A stretch of DNA of 64,000 nucleotides from an uncultured Rhodospirillales bacterium. Lineage in GTDB: Bacteria > Pseudomonadota > Alphaproteobacteria > ATCC43930 > CGMCC-115725. Position numbers and translations under genes: made by a program. This document shows, piece by piece, positions 1 to 10,945 of this stretch (positions within the stretch are counted from its first letter, which is position 1; each line of letters starts with the position of its first letter). The stretch lies in assembly GCA_903822185.1 (NCBI GenBank), contig CAIJOA010000046.1:1-64000 (forward strand), in the 5' to 3' direction. Below the pieces are notes generated by a model. That model did not search any database, was not told the origin of the DNA, and saw only the letters and a program-made list of their open reading frames with translations.

Positions 1-89
1 CCTCGACTTCGCTCGGGATGAGGAAAGGCCGTGCGCTGCGTCGGATGATGCAAGGACACCAAATCACCTCATCCCGAGCGAGGTCGAGG
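1..89. repeat. Intergenic inverted repeat
   Basis: Two 23-base arms at 1-23 and 67-89 are reverse complements at 22 of 23 positions; the left arm reads CCTCGACTTCGCTCGGGATG followed by AGG. They flank a 43-base centre. It lies downstream of the ogt-like gene and has no T-tract, so it looks like a dispersed palindromic intergenic element rather than a simple terminator. The left end may be cut by the window edge. Confidence 0.6.
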
Positions 90-118
90 GACGCACGACG
101 CGCGAGGCAGCCGTCCTC

Positions 119-571
119 TTAAATCAGCAACGCGCCTTCCAACTGCAGCAAGTGCCGCTTCGTCTCGATCCCGCCTTTGCCGGAATAGCCGTGGAGTTCG
201 CCGTTGGCGGCGACGACGCGGTGACACGGCAGGAGGATGGGGATCGGATTGCGGCCGCAGGCCTGGCCGATCTCGCGGGCGTTGAGGTCGAGCTGTTGCG
301 CGATCCAGCCATAAGACCGGGTTTCGCCGTAAGGGATTTGCGCCATCACCGTCCAGATGCGTTGTTCGTCATCGGTGCCTTCGGCGCGCAGCGGCAGGTC
401 GAAGTCGCGGCGTTTGCCGGCGAAGTAAGCGAGCAGTTGGTGCTTCGCCTCGTGCAGTAACGGCGAGGCCGGGCCGGATGATTTATCGCCCCAGACCAGC
501 GCCGTGATCGCGGCGTCGTCTGCGAAGACCGTCACGCGCCCCAGCGGGCTTTCGAGGGAGAGGCGCGGCAT
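119..571 (-). CDS. ogt: Methylated-DNA--[protein]-cysteine S-methyltransferase
   Basis: This 150-residue protein repairs O6-alkylguanine and O4-alkylthymine by transferring the alkyl group to its own cysteine, in a single-turnover reaction. The active-site PCHRVV motif is at residues 115-120 with acceptor Cys116. Upstream lies the helix-turn-helix region with IPYGETRSYGWIA, and downstream GYSGKGGIETKRHLL, all typical of the C-terminal alkyltransferase domain. The length fits an Ogt-type protein without the Ada regulatory domain. A longer frame exists upstream, but the ATG at 571 comes just after the stop of the DUF255 gene (574), so the two are probably co-transcribed. Confidence 0.93.
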   Translation of the reverse strand: MPRLSLESPLGRVTVFADDAAITALVWGDKSSGPASPLLHEAKHQLLAYFAGKRRDFDLPLRAEGTDDEQRIWTVMAQIPYGETRSYGWIAQQLDLNAREIGQACGRNPIPILLPCHRVVAANGELHGYSGKGGIETKRHLLQLEGALLI

Positions 572-573
572 CG

Positions 574-2589
<2,016 letters not shown>

Positions 2590-2640
2590 GCCCTGATATT
2601 AGGACGATGACGCTGCGCCGGAAGGGGTTAGTTCTTCCCC

Positions 2641-2717
2641 GTCATTGCGAGGAGCGTAAGCGACGAAGCAATCCAGTGCGCGGACGGACTGGATTGCTTC
2701 GCTTCGCTCGCAATGAC
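2641..2717. repeat. Palindromic intergenic repeat, copy 1
   Basis: An imperfect inverted repeat of about 77 bases. The left arm begins GTCATTGCGAGGAGCG and the right arm ends GCTTCGCTCGCAATGAC, with an inner pair AATCCAGT and ACTGGATT. A second copy of the same element is at 28284-28361. Such elements are widespread dispersed repeats in alphaproteobacterial genomes. Transcribed, it would form a long hairpin between the DUF255 gene (start 2589) and the FAH-family gene (end 2837). Confidence 0.8.
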
Positions 2718-2760
2718 GAAAAGGAAAGTGAGGCCTTAGCCTCAGTCATCTTAGAAAGAG

Positions 2761-2827
2761 CCCCCTCACCCTCCCGCTGCGCGGGTCCCTCCCTCTCCCC
2801 GCTGGGGAGAGGGTTGGGGTGAGGGGG
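2761..2827. repeat. Second palindromic element, FAH 3' flank
   Basis: Inverted repeat with outer arms CCCCCTCACC (2761-2770) and GGTGAGGGGG (2818-2827), and inner arms CCCTCTCCCC and GGGGAGAGGG. It is unrelated to the repeat at 2641 and lies 10 bases beyond the stop of the FAH-family gene. It could act as a transcription terminator or RNA-stability hairpin, but it has the look of a dispersed repeat. Confidence 0.65.
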
Positions 2828-2836
2828 TTGTTCAGA

Positions 2837-3838
2837 TCAGGACTTATCTTCGACCATCTTGTTGGTCATTTTGCCGAGGCCTTCGACTTCGGTTTCCATG
2901 ACATCGCCGACCTTGAGGAAGGTGCCGGTGCCCTGGCCTACGCCGCCACAGGTGCCGCAGGTGAAGACGTCGCCCGGCAGGAGGGTGACGATGCTCGACG
3001 AATATTCGACCTGTTCTTCCGGCGTGTAGATGAACTGCGAGGTATTGCCGTTCTGCTTCACTTCGCCGTTCACGAGGAGGCGGATGAACAGTTTCATATG
3101 GTTTTTGACGAAAGCGGTCGGGACCAGGAACGGGCCCATCGGCGCGAAATTGTCTTGGCTCTTGCCGCCGAACCAATCCGACTTGAGGCCGGGACGGTCG
3201 GGACGGGTCTGCACGTCGCGGCATGACACGTCATTGGCGGTCATGAAGCCGGCGATATGGCCGAGGGCCTTATCGGCGCTGACGCGGCGGGCCTTTTTCC
3301 AGATGACGCAGGCGATTTCGGCTTCCCAGTCGATCCGCTTCATGTCGCGCGGAATGGCGATGTCGTCGAAGGCGCCGCACAGCACGTCGCCCGACTTGAA
3401 GAACATGTAGGGCCGCGAGGTGGTCTTATCGCCGGTGAAATTGGCGCCCTGGACGGGCGACATGCCGGCGCGGATCATTTCATCGACATGTTCCTGGAAG
3501 TTCTGCGCCGCATTGAGGATCTTGCCTGGCTTTTGGATCGGCGCTTCGACCTTGAGGCTGTCGATCTTGGCGACGCCGCCGGCGAAGCGGGCGCTGTTCA
3601 CGCCTTCCTGTTCGATGAAGGCGACCATTTCCTGAAGCACCGGGAAATTCCGGTCCCAGCCTTCCATCATGTTGGTCAGGCTGTCGGTCGCGGTGAGCGG
3701 GCCGGCCGCGCCGCGCGGTGAATCGCGATAGGCCGAATAGGCGGTGGCGATGTTGATGGCAGTGTCGCCGAGCACGATGGCGGCGAAATGACCGCCGATG
3801 CCGGCATACATGCCGAGTTTAAATTTAGTGCCGTTCAT
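2837..3838 (-). CDS. Fumarylacetoacetate hydrolase (FAH) family protein
   Basis: A 333-residue member of the FAH superfamily, metal-dependent enzymes that cleave C-C bonds or decarboxylate/isomerise ring-cleavage products. The core is recognisable from DWEAEIACVIWKKARR, GHIAGFMTANDVSCRDVQ, KSQDNFAPMGPFLVP, ETEVEGLGKM and the glycine-rich LLPGDVFTCGTCGGVGQGTG. Acidic residues of the divalent-metal site lie in the DWEAE segment. A strong Shine-Dalgarno (GGGGAGGA) precedes the ATG at 3838. The substrate cannot be read from sequence; neighbours are unrelated, so the pathway is unknown. Confidence 0.85.
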   Translation of the reverse strand: MNGTKFKLGMYAGIGGHFAAIVLGDTAINIATAYSAYRDSPRGAAGPLTATDSLTNMMEGWDRNFPVLQEMVAFIEQEGVNSARFAGGVAKIDSLKVEAPIQKPGKILNAAQNFQEHVDEMIRAGMSPVQGANFTGDKTTSRPYMFFKSGDVLCGAFDDIAIPRDMKRIDWEAEIACVIWKKARRVSADKALGHIAGFMTANDVSCRDVQTRPDRPGLKSDWFGGKSQDNFAPMGPFLVPTAFVKNHMKLFIRLLVNGEVKQNGNTSQFIYTPEEQVEYSSSIVTLLPGDVFTCGTCGGVGQGTGTFLKVGDVMETEVEGLGKMTNKMVEDKS

Positions 3839-3958
3839 GGAAAATCCTCCCCGATAGAGCCAGTTGAGCCGATTCTCTTCGTCAGAGAGCCGGACATTCG
3901 AATGGCACGATCTTACGTCGGGAAGCGGCGGCTCGCCAGAAGCAGGGAGGAAAGGGCG

Positions 3959-4183
3959 TTATGCCCCGGATGCAGAGGGCCGATTTTCCGCCGCAACGAG
4001 TTCGTCGGCGGGCGCAAGGCCGTCGAGGCGATCGGCAACCGCCCGCCACCGTTCGGCCCATTCCGCCTGATGACGACGCTGGCAGCGCGCGGCGCGTTTG
4101 CGCGCAACGACGACCGCCCGCTCGCCATGGAGGCGGGTAAGGATCGCGATCAGCTTTTCGACATCGAGTTCAGCCATGTCCAT
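3959..4183 (-). CDS. Small hypothetical helical protein
   Basis: A possible 74-residue charged helical protein (MDMAELDVEKLIAILTRLHG at the N-terminus, then an Arg/Ala-rich middle containing RKRAARCQRRHQAEWAERW). It sits alone in the 470-base interval between the FAH-family gene and the HAD-UbiA gene. No domain is recognised. Codon composition looks coding, but overlapping frames exist on the other strand, so it is tentative. A longer frame starts at 4288; 4177 is an alternative start. Apart from this frame I see nothing in 3839-4308. Confidence 0.4.
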   Translation of the reverse strand: MDMAELDVEKLIAILTRLHGERAVVVARKRAARCQRRHQAEWAERWRAVADRLDGLAPADELVAAENRPSASGA

Positions 4184-4308
4184 CGGATCGCATGCCTGCG
4201 ATATCGGCGCTTTGATCTGGATCATGAAAGCGCAGGGAAAGTTCAAAATTTGGGAGGAAAAACGCGGGATTAACCGAGTCTCCACCAAGTCTAATTAGTA
4301 ATTACGGC

Positions 4309-5796
4309 ATGGATCGCGCCTTGGATCATCGTCTGGTCGAGCCTGATCGGCTTGGCCGGACATCTCAGCCTGCCTTGCTGCCGCTTTGCGTCGATTTGGA
4401 TGGGACGTTGCTGCCCATCGACACGCTGCCGGAATCGGCGGTGGGCGCGTTTTTGACCGATTTCCGCGTCGTCTTCCGTTTGCCCGGCTGGTTATTGCGC
4501 GGCAAGGCGACCCTCAAGCACGAATTGGCCGCGCGGTGGGATTTCGACCCGGCGCTGCTGCCCTACAACAATCCTTTGCTCGAATACCTGGGTGAACAAA
4601 AGTCACGGGGCCGGATGCTGATCCTGGCGACGGCGGCCGATGCCAAGATCGCCCAGAAGATCGCCGATTTCCTCGGGCTGTTCGACGAGGTCATCGCCTC
4701 CGACGGCGCCAGCAATCGCGGCGGCGCGGCCAAGGCGGCGGCGCTGGTCGAGCGGTTCGGGCCCAAGGGCTTCGTTTATGCCGGCAATGAAAGCGCGGAT
4801 TTCGCCGTCTGGCGCGATGCGGCGGCGGCCGTTGTCGTCAACGCATCGGGTTCGGTGCAGCGCGCGGCCGAAGCGATCGGTCCGGTCGAGACGGTTATTG
4901 CGCCGCAAGCCAAGCTCGTGCGCGGCTTGGTCCGGGCGATGCGGCCCTATCAGTGGGTCAAGAATCTCCTGACGCTGGTGCCGCTGGTTTGTGCGGGCGC
5001 CTATACCGATGTCGCCGGCTGGAAAGCGGCGTTCGCGATGTTCGCGGCGTTCTGTGCGGTCGCCTCGGCGATCTATCTGCTCAACGATATTTTTGATCTG
5101 GCCGCCGATCGCGCCCATTCGCGCAAAAAGCGCCGTCCTTTCGCCAGCGGCGCGGTGCCGATTATGGTCGGCCTCGCCTTGGTGCCGGTGCTGTTCGTGA
5201 CCGGCGGCATCTTCGGCTGGCTCAGTGGTGCGCCGTTGCCGCTCGCGGTCTATGCCGTGTTGTCGCTCGGCTATAACTTCAAGCTGAAGGAAATGCCGTT
5301 GATCGACATCCTCCTGCTTGCTGCGCTCTATAGCGTGCGGCTGTTCGGCGGCGGCGAGGCCAGCGGCTATTCGGTGTCGTTGTGGCTGCTCGGCTTCTCC
5401 AGCTTCACCTTCCTCAGCCTCGCGCTGATCAAGCGCGTGTCGGAAATGCTTCGTCTGCAGAGCCAGAAGCAAAAGAGCGCGGCGCGGCGCGGCTATGTTA
5501 CCGAGGACATCACCATCCTCGAGATGATGGGCTGCGCCTCGTCCTTCACGGCGGCGTTGGTGCTGACGCTCTATGTGCAGAGCGATACGGCGTCGCACGC
5601 TTATGTGCATCCGAAAGTGCTGTGGGGCATCGTGCCGTTGATGCTGTTCTGGCAGTGCCGGCTGTGGCTTTCGACCGCGCGTGGTTACATGCATGACGAT
5701 CCGATCATCTATGCCGCGCGCGATTGGGTGTCGTGGGCCGTGCTCGCCTTCCTGATGGCGATCATGGTCACGGCTTATCTCCCGATCCGTTTCTAA
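4309..5796 (+). CDS. HAD phosphatase - UbiA prenyltransferase fusion
   Basis: A 495-residue two-domain protein. Residues about 25-190 form a HAD-like hydrolase, with the nucleophile motif DLDGT (Asp29 and Asp31) and a later GFVYAGNESADFAVW segment. Residues about 200-495 form a polytopic UbiA-type membrane prenyltransferase with YQWVKNLL, the Mg-diphosphate motif NDIFDLAADRAHSRKKRRP (about 259-278), and LGYNFKLKEMPLIDI. Relatives include decaprenylphosphoryl-5-phosphoribose synthase, which transfers phosphoribose to a polyprenyl phosphate. The HAD part could remove the 5'-phosphate. Thirteen bases separate it from the GT39-like gene, suggesting a lipid-linked sugar donor and its user. Confidence 0.85.
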   Translation: MDRALDHRLVEPDRLGRTSQPALLPLCVDLDGTLLPIDTLPESAVGAFLTDFRVVFRLPGWLLRGKATLKHELAARWDFDPALLPYNNPLLEYLGEQKSRGRMLILATAADAKIAQKIADFLGLFDEVIASDGASNRGGAAKAAALVERFGPKGFVYAGNESADFAVWRDAAAAVVVNASGSVQRAAEAIGPVETVIAPQAKLVRGLVRAMRPYQWVKNLLTLVPLVCAGAYTDVAGWKAAFAMFAAFCAVASAIYLLNDIFDLAADRAHSRKKRRPFASGAVPIMVGLALVPVLFVTGGIFGWLSGAPLPLAVYAVLSLGYNFKLKEMPLIDILLLAALYSVRLFGGGEASGYSVSLWLLGFSSFTFLSLALIKRVSEMLRLQSQKQKSAARRGYVTEDITILEMMGCASSFTAALVLTLYVQSDTASHAYVHPKVLWGIVPLMLFWQCRLWLSTARGYMHDDPIIYAARDWVSWAVLAFLMAIMVTAYLPIRF

Positions 5797-5809
5797 GGCG
5801 ATCTTTCCC

Positions 5810-7438
5810 TTGCGCGCGTTCGAGCAATACGGCGTTGCGGCGATCCTCGCACTGGGTGTCGTGCTGCTGGGCATCAGCGTGCCGCATCACGGCGAGTTCT
5901 GGTGGAGCGATGCGCCGCGCCATGCGCTCAATGGCGTCTTCGTCAAAGACCTCGTCACAGCGATGCCGATCGACGATCCGGTCGGCTATGCGACACGCTA
6001 CTATCTGCAATATCCCGCGCTGACGATCCTCTTCTATCCGCCGCTGTTCTATGCGGTGTCGGCGCCGTTCTATGCGATCTTCGGCGTCTCGCACATGACC
6101 GCCCTTCTTGTTGTCCTGCTGCATGATTTCGCCTTTGCCATGGGGCTTTATGCGCTGGCGCGGCGGTCGGTGGATGTCTGGATCGCGCTGGCGGTTGCGT
6201 TGTGCGGTCTGGCCGCACCGGGTATCGCGCTGTGGGGGCGGCAGATCATGCTAGAGCTGCCGGCATTGGCTTATGCCGTCTGGGGCATGGTGCTGATGCG
6301 GCGTTACGCCGATGCATCGAAGCCCGGTTATCTCTATGGTGGCGCGTTCTTGCTGCTGTGCGGCGTCTATACCAAGATCACGGTCGCGTTCCTCGCGCCG
6401 GTTGCGGCGGTGATGCTGTGGGTCGCGCTGGGCAATGCGCTCTGGCGCAACCGTCATACGTGGATCGTCGCGGCGCTGTTCGCGGTCGGTCTGGTGCCGA
6501 TCATTTTCCTGACGCTGAAATTCGGCCAAGCCAACGTCGAGTCCGTTACCGGTATCGCCGATGCGCAGGTCGCGCGTAATTCGCTGGGCGCGTATCTGTG
6601 GTACGCGCAGCAATTGCCGGAACAGCTTTGGTGGCCGGTGCTGGGCGCGGCGATTGCCTGGCCGGTCGTGGTGCTGTTACGTCGCGGCAAGCCCGGCATG
6701 CCTTATGCCGACCTGACGATGCTGCTGGGCTGGTTTATCATCGGCTACGTCTTCTTCTCGCTGATCGATCTGAAAGAGGCGCGTCATTCGACGCTGATCC
6801 TGCCGCCGCTGCTGATCGTCGCCGGCGTTGCCATCGCGCGTCTGTTGCCGCTTAACGCCGCGCGCGGTGTTGCGGTGTGCATGGTCGCGGCGACGGCTTT
6901 TTATACGGCGCGCTACGTGCCGGTGCCGTCGGTCGCGGGTTATGCCGAAGCGGCCAACTGGATCGCGGCGCATGCACCGAAGGACGCGGTTATCATGTTC
7001 TCGGGCAAGCGCGACGGCTCGTTCGTCTTCAATCTGCGCGCCGACGAGAACCGCCGCGACATCACCACGATCCGTTCGGACAAGCTGCTGCTGGATGTGT
7101 CGGTGCGGCGCGAGTTGGGCGTCAAAGAAAAGAATCTCAGCACCGACGAGATCGGCGCGATGCTGAATTGCTATGGAATTTCTTATGCGGTGGCGCAGAC
7201 GGACTTCTGGACCGATCTCACCGAGATGGCGCGGCTGCAGCAAGTCCTGCGTGCCGATGGCTTCGAGGAAGTCGCGCGTATTCCCATCGTCGCCAACGTG
7301 CCGACCGAAGACAAAGAGCTGCGGATTTATCGCAATCTCCATCCCGCCGCAGCGGGTGCGGCGCTGACGATCAATCTGCCGATCATCGGCCGCAGCATCG
7401 AAGGCACGGTTGGCCAAGCCGGCAATTCGCAGAAATAG
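5810..7438 (+). CDS. GT39-like polytopic membrane glycosyltransferase
   Basis: This 542-residue protein has roughly ten or more hydrophobic segments and a C-terminal soluble portion. The first extracytoplasmic loop contains WWSDAPRHALNG, corresponding to the acidic catalytic loop of ArnT/PMT-type (GT39/GT83) enzymes that use polyprenyl-phosphate sugars. The start is a TTG at 5810 just after the HAD-UbiA stop; no closer ATG fits. Its likely role is transfer of a sugar from a lipid carrier, possibly the product of the upstream gene, to a periplasmic acceptor. The acceptor is unknown. Confidence 0.75.
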   Translation: MRAFEQYGVAAILALGVVLLGISVPHHGEFWWSDAPRHALNGVFVKDLVTAMPIDDPVGYATRYYLQYPALTILFYPPLFYAVSAPFYAIFGVSHMTALLVVLLHDFAFAMGLYALARRSVDVWIALAVALCGLAAPGIALWGRQIMLELPALAYAVWGMVLMRRYADASKPGYLYGGAFLLLCGVYTKITVAFLAPVAAVMLWVALGNALWRNRHTWIVAALFAVGLVPIIFLTLKFGQANVESVTGIADAQVARNSLGAYLWYAQQLPEQLWWPVLGAAIAWPVVVLLRRGKPGMPYADLTMLLGWFIIGYVFFSLIDLKEARHSTLILPPLLIVAGVAIARLLPLNAARGVAVCMVAATAFYTARYVPVPSVAGYAEAANWIAAHAPKDAVIMFSGKRDGSFVFNLRADENRRDITTIRSDKLLLDVSVRRELGVKEKNLSTDEIGAMLNCYGISYAVAQTDFWTDLTEMARLQQVLRADGFEEVARIPIVANVPTEDKELRIYRNLHPAAAGAALTINLPIIGRSIEGTVGQAGNSQK

Positions 7439-7462
7439 AGTCGCCCGCTACACTCGGCGGCG

Positions 7463-8797
7463 ATGAACGACACTATCTTTGCATTGGCGACCGCGCCCGG
7501 ACGCGCGGGCATTGCCGTCATCCGCCTGTCGGGGCCGGATGCCGCCGCTGCGCTGCACCGGTTGTGCGGCATGGTGCCGGCGCCGCGCATGGCGCGGCAT
7601 GTCCGCTTCCGCGATCCGGCGACGGACGAGACGTTGGACGACGGCATCGCGCTCTATTTCCCCGCACCGGCCAGCTTCACCGGCGAAGACGTGGTCGAGT
7701 TGCAGCTTCACGGCAGCCGGGCGGTCACGAGCGCGGTCTTCGCGGTTCTGACCGCCCTGCCCGGCTTTCGTCTGGCCGAGCCCGGCGAATTTACGAAACG
7801 CGGCTTTCTCAACGGTAAGTTCGACCTGACCGGAGCCGAGGCCATCGCGGATCTGGTCGAGGCCGAAACGGCGGCGCAGCGGCGGCAGGCGCTGCGGCAG
7901 TTGGGCGGCGCATTCGGGCGGCTGTGCGAGAATTGGCGGGCGCGGCTGATCCATGCCCAGGCCCGGCTCGAAGCCGAGATCGACTTCCCGGACGAGGATC
8001 TGCCCGCAGCCCAATGGGACATCGTCCGTGGCGTCGCCCGCGATCTCGCCGCCGAAATCAGCGGGCATTTGGCCGATAATGGCCGCGGCGAGCGTCTGCG
8101 CCAGGGTGTCTCGATCGCCATCCTGGGTCCGCCGAACGCCGGAAAGTCCAGCCTTCTCAATGCTTTGGCCCGGCGTGATGTGGCTATCACCTCGGCTATC
8201 GCCGGGACGACCCGCGACGTCATCGAAGTCGCGCTCGATCTCGGCGGCTATCCGGTCGTCCTCGCCGATACGGCTGGGCTGCGGGAAACCGCCGACGCTA
8301 TCGAAGAAGAAGGCGTCCGCCGTGCTACGGCGCGGGCCGAGTCCGCTGATTTGAAGCTGGTCGTGCTCGATGCCACTGACCCCGGCGGGGCGCAATCGGT
8401 GCGGTCGCTGATCGACGAACGCACCATCGTTGCACTGAACAAGATCGATTTGATCGATGCGCCGCTGCAACGTTATGCCGATGAATTGGGCACTTCTCGC
8501 ATTCTGCCGCTATCGGTCGCGACTGGCGCGGGCTTATCCGACATGATTGAAGTATTGACCGAGGCGGTCGCGCAGTCGCTGGGCGGCGGGGATGCGCCGC
8601 TGGTGACGCGGACCCGGCATCGTCAGGCGCTGGAAGCCTGTGTCGCCGCCCTCGCCCGGTTCGAGGTGGCCACGCTGCCCGAGCTGGCGGCGGAGGACCT
8701 GCGCATGGCCGCCCGGGCACTGGGCCGAGTCACGGGGAGGGTCGATGTCGAGGACATGTTGGACGCTCTTTTCCGAGAATTCTGCATCGGAAAGTAG
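7463..8797 (+). CDS. mnmE: tRNA uridine-5-carboxymethylaminomethyl(34) synthesis GTPase MnmE
   Basis: A 444-residue MnmE. With MnmG it installs the carboxymethylaminomethyl group at U34 of certain tRNAs. The N-terminal formyl-THF-binding domain starts DTIFALATAPGRAGIAVIR. The inserted G domain has Walker A GPPNAGKSS near residue 222, GTTRDVIE (switch I), DTAGLRE (G3) and NKID (G4). The C-terminus ends with the diagnostic FCIGK, whose Cys is invariant. The partner gene mnmG lies 279 bases downstream on the same strand, a classic alphaproteobacterial arrangement. Confidence 0.97.
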   Translation: MNDTIFALATAPGRAGIAVIRLSGPDAAAALHRLCGMVPAPRMARHVRFRDPATDETLDDGIALYFPAPASFTGEDVVELQLHGSRAVTSAVFAVLTALPGFRLAEPGEFTKRGFLNGKFDLTGAEAIADLVEAETAAQRRQALRQLGGAFGRLCENWRARLIHAQARLEAEIDFPDEDLPAAQWDIVRGVARDLAAEISGHLADNGRGERLRQGVSIAILGPPNAGKSSLLNALARRDVAITSAIAGTTRDVIEVALDLGGYPVVLADTAGLRETADAIEEEGVRRATARAESADLKLVVLDATDPGGAQSVRSLIDERTIVALNKIDLIDAPLQRYADELGTSRILPLSVATGAGLSDMIEVLTEAVAQSLGGGDAPLVTRTRHRQALEACVAALARFEVATLPELAAEDLRMAARALGRVTGRVDVEDMLDALFREFCIGK

Positions 8798-9022
8798 GTC
8801 GGCCGGAAGACCGAGAACAAAACAAGACCTCGACCAGCCCTTGACTACTTCCCCTGGTATGAGTTCAGGGAACGTCTCGCAAACGAATCGGGTGATTTGG
8901 ACTATATATTGTGGGTCGTTCGGTAGAAATGCCCGGAAAATTTGCTAGGTTTTACTTGGGTCTTTTCTTAAGAAATACTTAACGCGCATTTTTGCCCCGC
9001 GCAAGCCCCTCACATGCCTCCA

Positions 9023-9038
9023 TGTTTCACGTGAAACA
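9023..9038. promoter_or_regulatory. parS: parS centromere site 1
   Basis: A perfect 16-base palindrome TGTTTCACGTGAAACA, identical to the parS sequence bound by chromosomal ParB in alphaproteobacteria. It lies in the 279-base mnmE-mnmG intergenic region, about 3.4 kb upstream of parB itself. The flanking bases extend the symmetry to 18 bp. Confidence 0.95.
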
Positions 9039-9076
9039 TCGGAGTCGGCTTTACGCCGCGCGGAGGGCCTTATAGA

Positions 9077-10945
9077 GTGATTTCTATGCGTACATGGGAC
9101 GTGATCGTGATCGGCGGTGGCCACGCCGGCTGTGAAGCTGCGGCTGCTTCCGCGCGTCTCGGCGCCAAAACGCTGCTTTTGACCCATCAGCACGCGACGA
9201 TCGGCGAAATGTCCTGCAATCCGGCCATCGGTGGCTTGGCGAAAGGCCATCTGGTTCGCGAGATCGACGCGCTGGACGGCGTCATGGGCCGGGCGATCGA
9301 TCGCGCTGGCATCCAGTTCCGCATTCTCAATCGAAGCAAAGGCCCGGCCGTGCGCGGCCCACGTGCCCAGGCCGACCGCAAGCTTTACCGCCAGGCGATG
9401 CAGGCGTTGTTGGCCGAGCAGGCTAATTTGACCATTCGCGAAGCCGCCGCCGAGGATTTGACCATCGGCGATGACGGCCGGGTGCGGGGCGTCGTCCTGG
9501 CCTCGGGCGAGGAATTGACAGCCGGCAGCGTCATTCTGACGACCGGCACGTTCCTGCGCGGCCTCATTCATATCGGCGAAGAGAAGATCCCCGCCGGCCG
9601 GGTTGGCGAAGCACCGTCGCTGGGGCTTTCGGCGACGCTTTCGCGGGTAGGATTTAAGCTGGGACGGCTGAAAACCGGCACGCCGCCACGCCTCGACGGC
9701 AAAACCATCGATTGGGCGTCCTTGGAGATGCAGCCGGGGGACGAGCCGCCCCCGCCCTTCTCCTTTATGACGTCGAAGATCACGACGCCGCAGATTGCTT
9801 GCGCCATTACCTTCACCAGCCAAGCGGGCCACGACCTCATCCGGGCCAATATCCACCGCGCGCCGATCTATTCCGGCCAGATCGAAGGCACCGGGCCGCG
9901 CTATTGCCCGTCGATCGAGGATAAGGTCGTACGCTTTGCCGGCCGCGACCGGCATCAGATTTTCCTCGAACCCGAAGGGTTGGACGACGATACGGTCTAT
10001 CCCAACGGGATTTCGACCTCTCTGCCCCGCGACGTGCAGCTCGAATTGCTGAAAACCATTCCCGGTCTTGAGCATGCGGTGATGAAACGGCCCGGTTACG
10101 CGATCGAGTACGACTTCGTCGATCCTCGTGAGCTGCGTCCGACGTTAGAAACCCGCCGCGTACCCGGCCTTTTCTTCGCCGGCCAGATCAACGGCACCAC
10201 CGGCTATGAAGAAGCCGCCGCCCAGGGATTGATGGCCGGTTTCAACGCCGCTTTGGCCGCTTCGGGCAGCGAATCTTTCATTCTGGACCGGGCCAGCGCC
10301 TATATCGGCGTTCTGATCGACGATCTGGTGACGCGCGGCACGGAAGAACCCTATCGGATGTTCACCTCGCGGGCGGAATACCGTCTGCTGCTACGTGCCG
10401 ATAATGCGGATCAGCGCCTGACGCCGCGTGGTCTGGCGCTGGGTTGCGTCAGTGTTTCACGTGAAACAGTCTTCCGGACCAAGATGGCGGCCCTCGACCA
10501 CGCCCGTACCCTGACCAAATCACTGCGCCTGTCGCCGAATCAGCTTCAGGCACGCGGTATCCCGGTCAATGCCGATGGCGTGCTTCGCTCGGCGGTCGAT
10601 TTGCTTCGGCATCCCGACGTGGATTGGGCCCGGGTGACGACGATCTGGCCCGAATTGGCCGATATTTCCCAGGATATTGCCGAGCAGGTTGCGATCGACG
10701 GTCAATATTCCGGCTATCTGGAACGGCAGGATGCCGAAGTCCGCGCCTTCCGCCGCGACGAGAACCTCTCCCTGCCCCGCGACCTCGATTATGCGGCGGT
10801 TGGCAGCCTTTCGACCGAGGTCCGGCTGAAGCTCAGCGCGGCGCGGCCGGAAAACTTGGGCGCGGCGGCTCGTATCTCTGGCGTGACGCCGGCGGCGCTG
10901 GTCGCTTTGCTGCAGCATGTCAAACGCGGCGAGGCGGCGGCGTGA
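9077..10945 (+). CDS. mnmG: tRNA uridine-5-carboxymethylaminomethyl(34) synthesis enzyme MnmG
   Basis: A 622-residue FAD-dependent partner of MnmE. The N-terminal dinucleotide motif [20 protein letters not shown] begins near residue 10. Also present are the conserved [32 protein letters not shown] and [14 protein letters not shown]. The GTG at 9077 has GGAGG (9062-9066) at good spacing; an ATG at 9086 is the alternative. Codons near 10453-10468 contain a complete parS site, encoding a VSRET stretch. The stop overlaps the rsmG start (GTGA). Confidence 0.97.
   Translation: MISMRTWDVIVIGGGHAGCEAAAASARLGAKTLLLTHQHATIGEMSCNPAIGGLAKGHLVREIDALDGVMGRAIDRAGIQFRILNRSKGPAVRGPRAQADRKLYRQAMQALLAEQANLTIREAAAEDLTIGDDGRVRGVVLASGEELTAGSVILTTGTFLRGLIHIGEEKIPAGRVGEAPSLGLSATLSRVGFKLGRLKTGTPPRLDGKTIDWASLEMQPGDEPPPPFSFMTSKITTPQIACAITFTSQAGHDLIRANIHRAPIYSGQIEGTGPRYCPSIEDKVVRFAGRDRHQIFLEPEGLDDDTVYPNGISTSLPRDVQLELLKTIPGLEHAVMKRPGYAIEYDFVDPRELRPTLETRRVPGLFFAGQINGTTGYEEAAAQGLMAGFNAALAASGSESFILDRASAYIGVLIDDLVTRGTEEPYRMFTSRAEYRLLLRADNADQRLTPRGLALGCVSVSRETVFRTKMAALDHARTLTKSLRLSPNQLQARGIPVNADGVLRSAVDLLRHPDVDWARVTTIWPELADISQDIAEQVAIDGQYSGYLERQDAEVRAFRRDENLSLPRDLDYAAVGSLSTEVRLKLSAARPENLGAAARISGVTPAALVALLQHVKRGEAAA
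10453..10468. promoter_or_regulatory. parS: parS centromere site 2, inside mnmG
   Basis: A second perfect TGTTTCACGTGAAACA, embedded within the coding sequence of mnmG and translated in frame as part of SVSRETV. Two perfect copies 1.43 kb apart, next to parA-parB, make ParB loading here very likely. Confidence 0.94.

Noticed and set aside
2761-2827. Palindromic C/G-rich element considered as part of a CRISPR or integron array
   Set aside because: A single palindrome with no regularly spaced direct repeats.
4603-5874. 423-codon minus-strand frame across the HAD-UbiA gene
   Set aside because: Arg/His/Gln-rich low-complexity shadow; the plus-strand UbiA motifs are clear.
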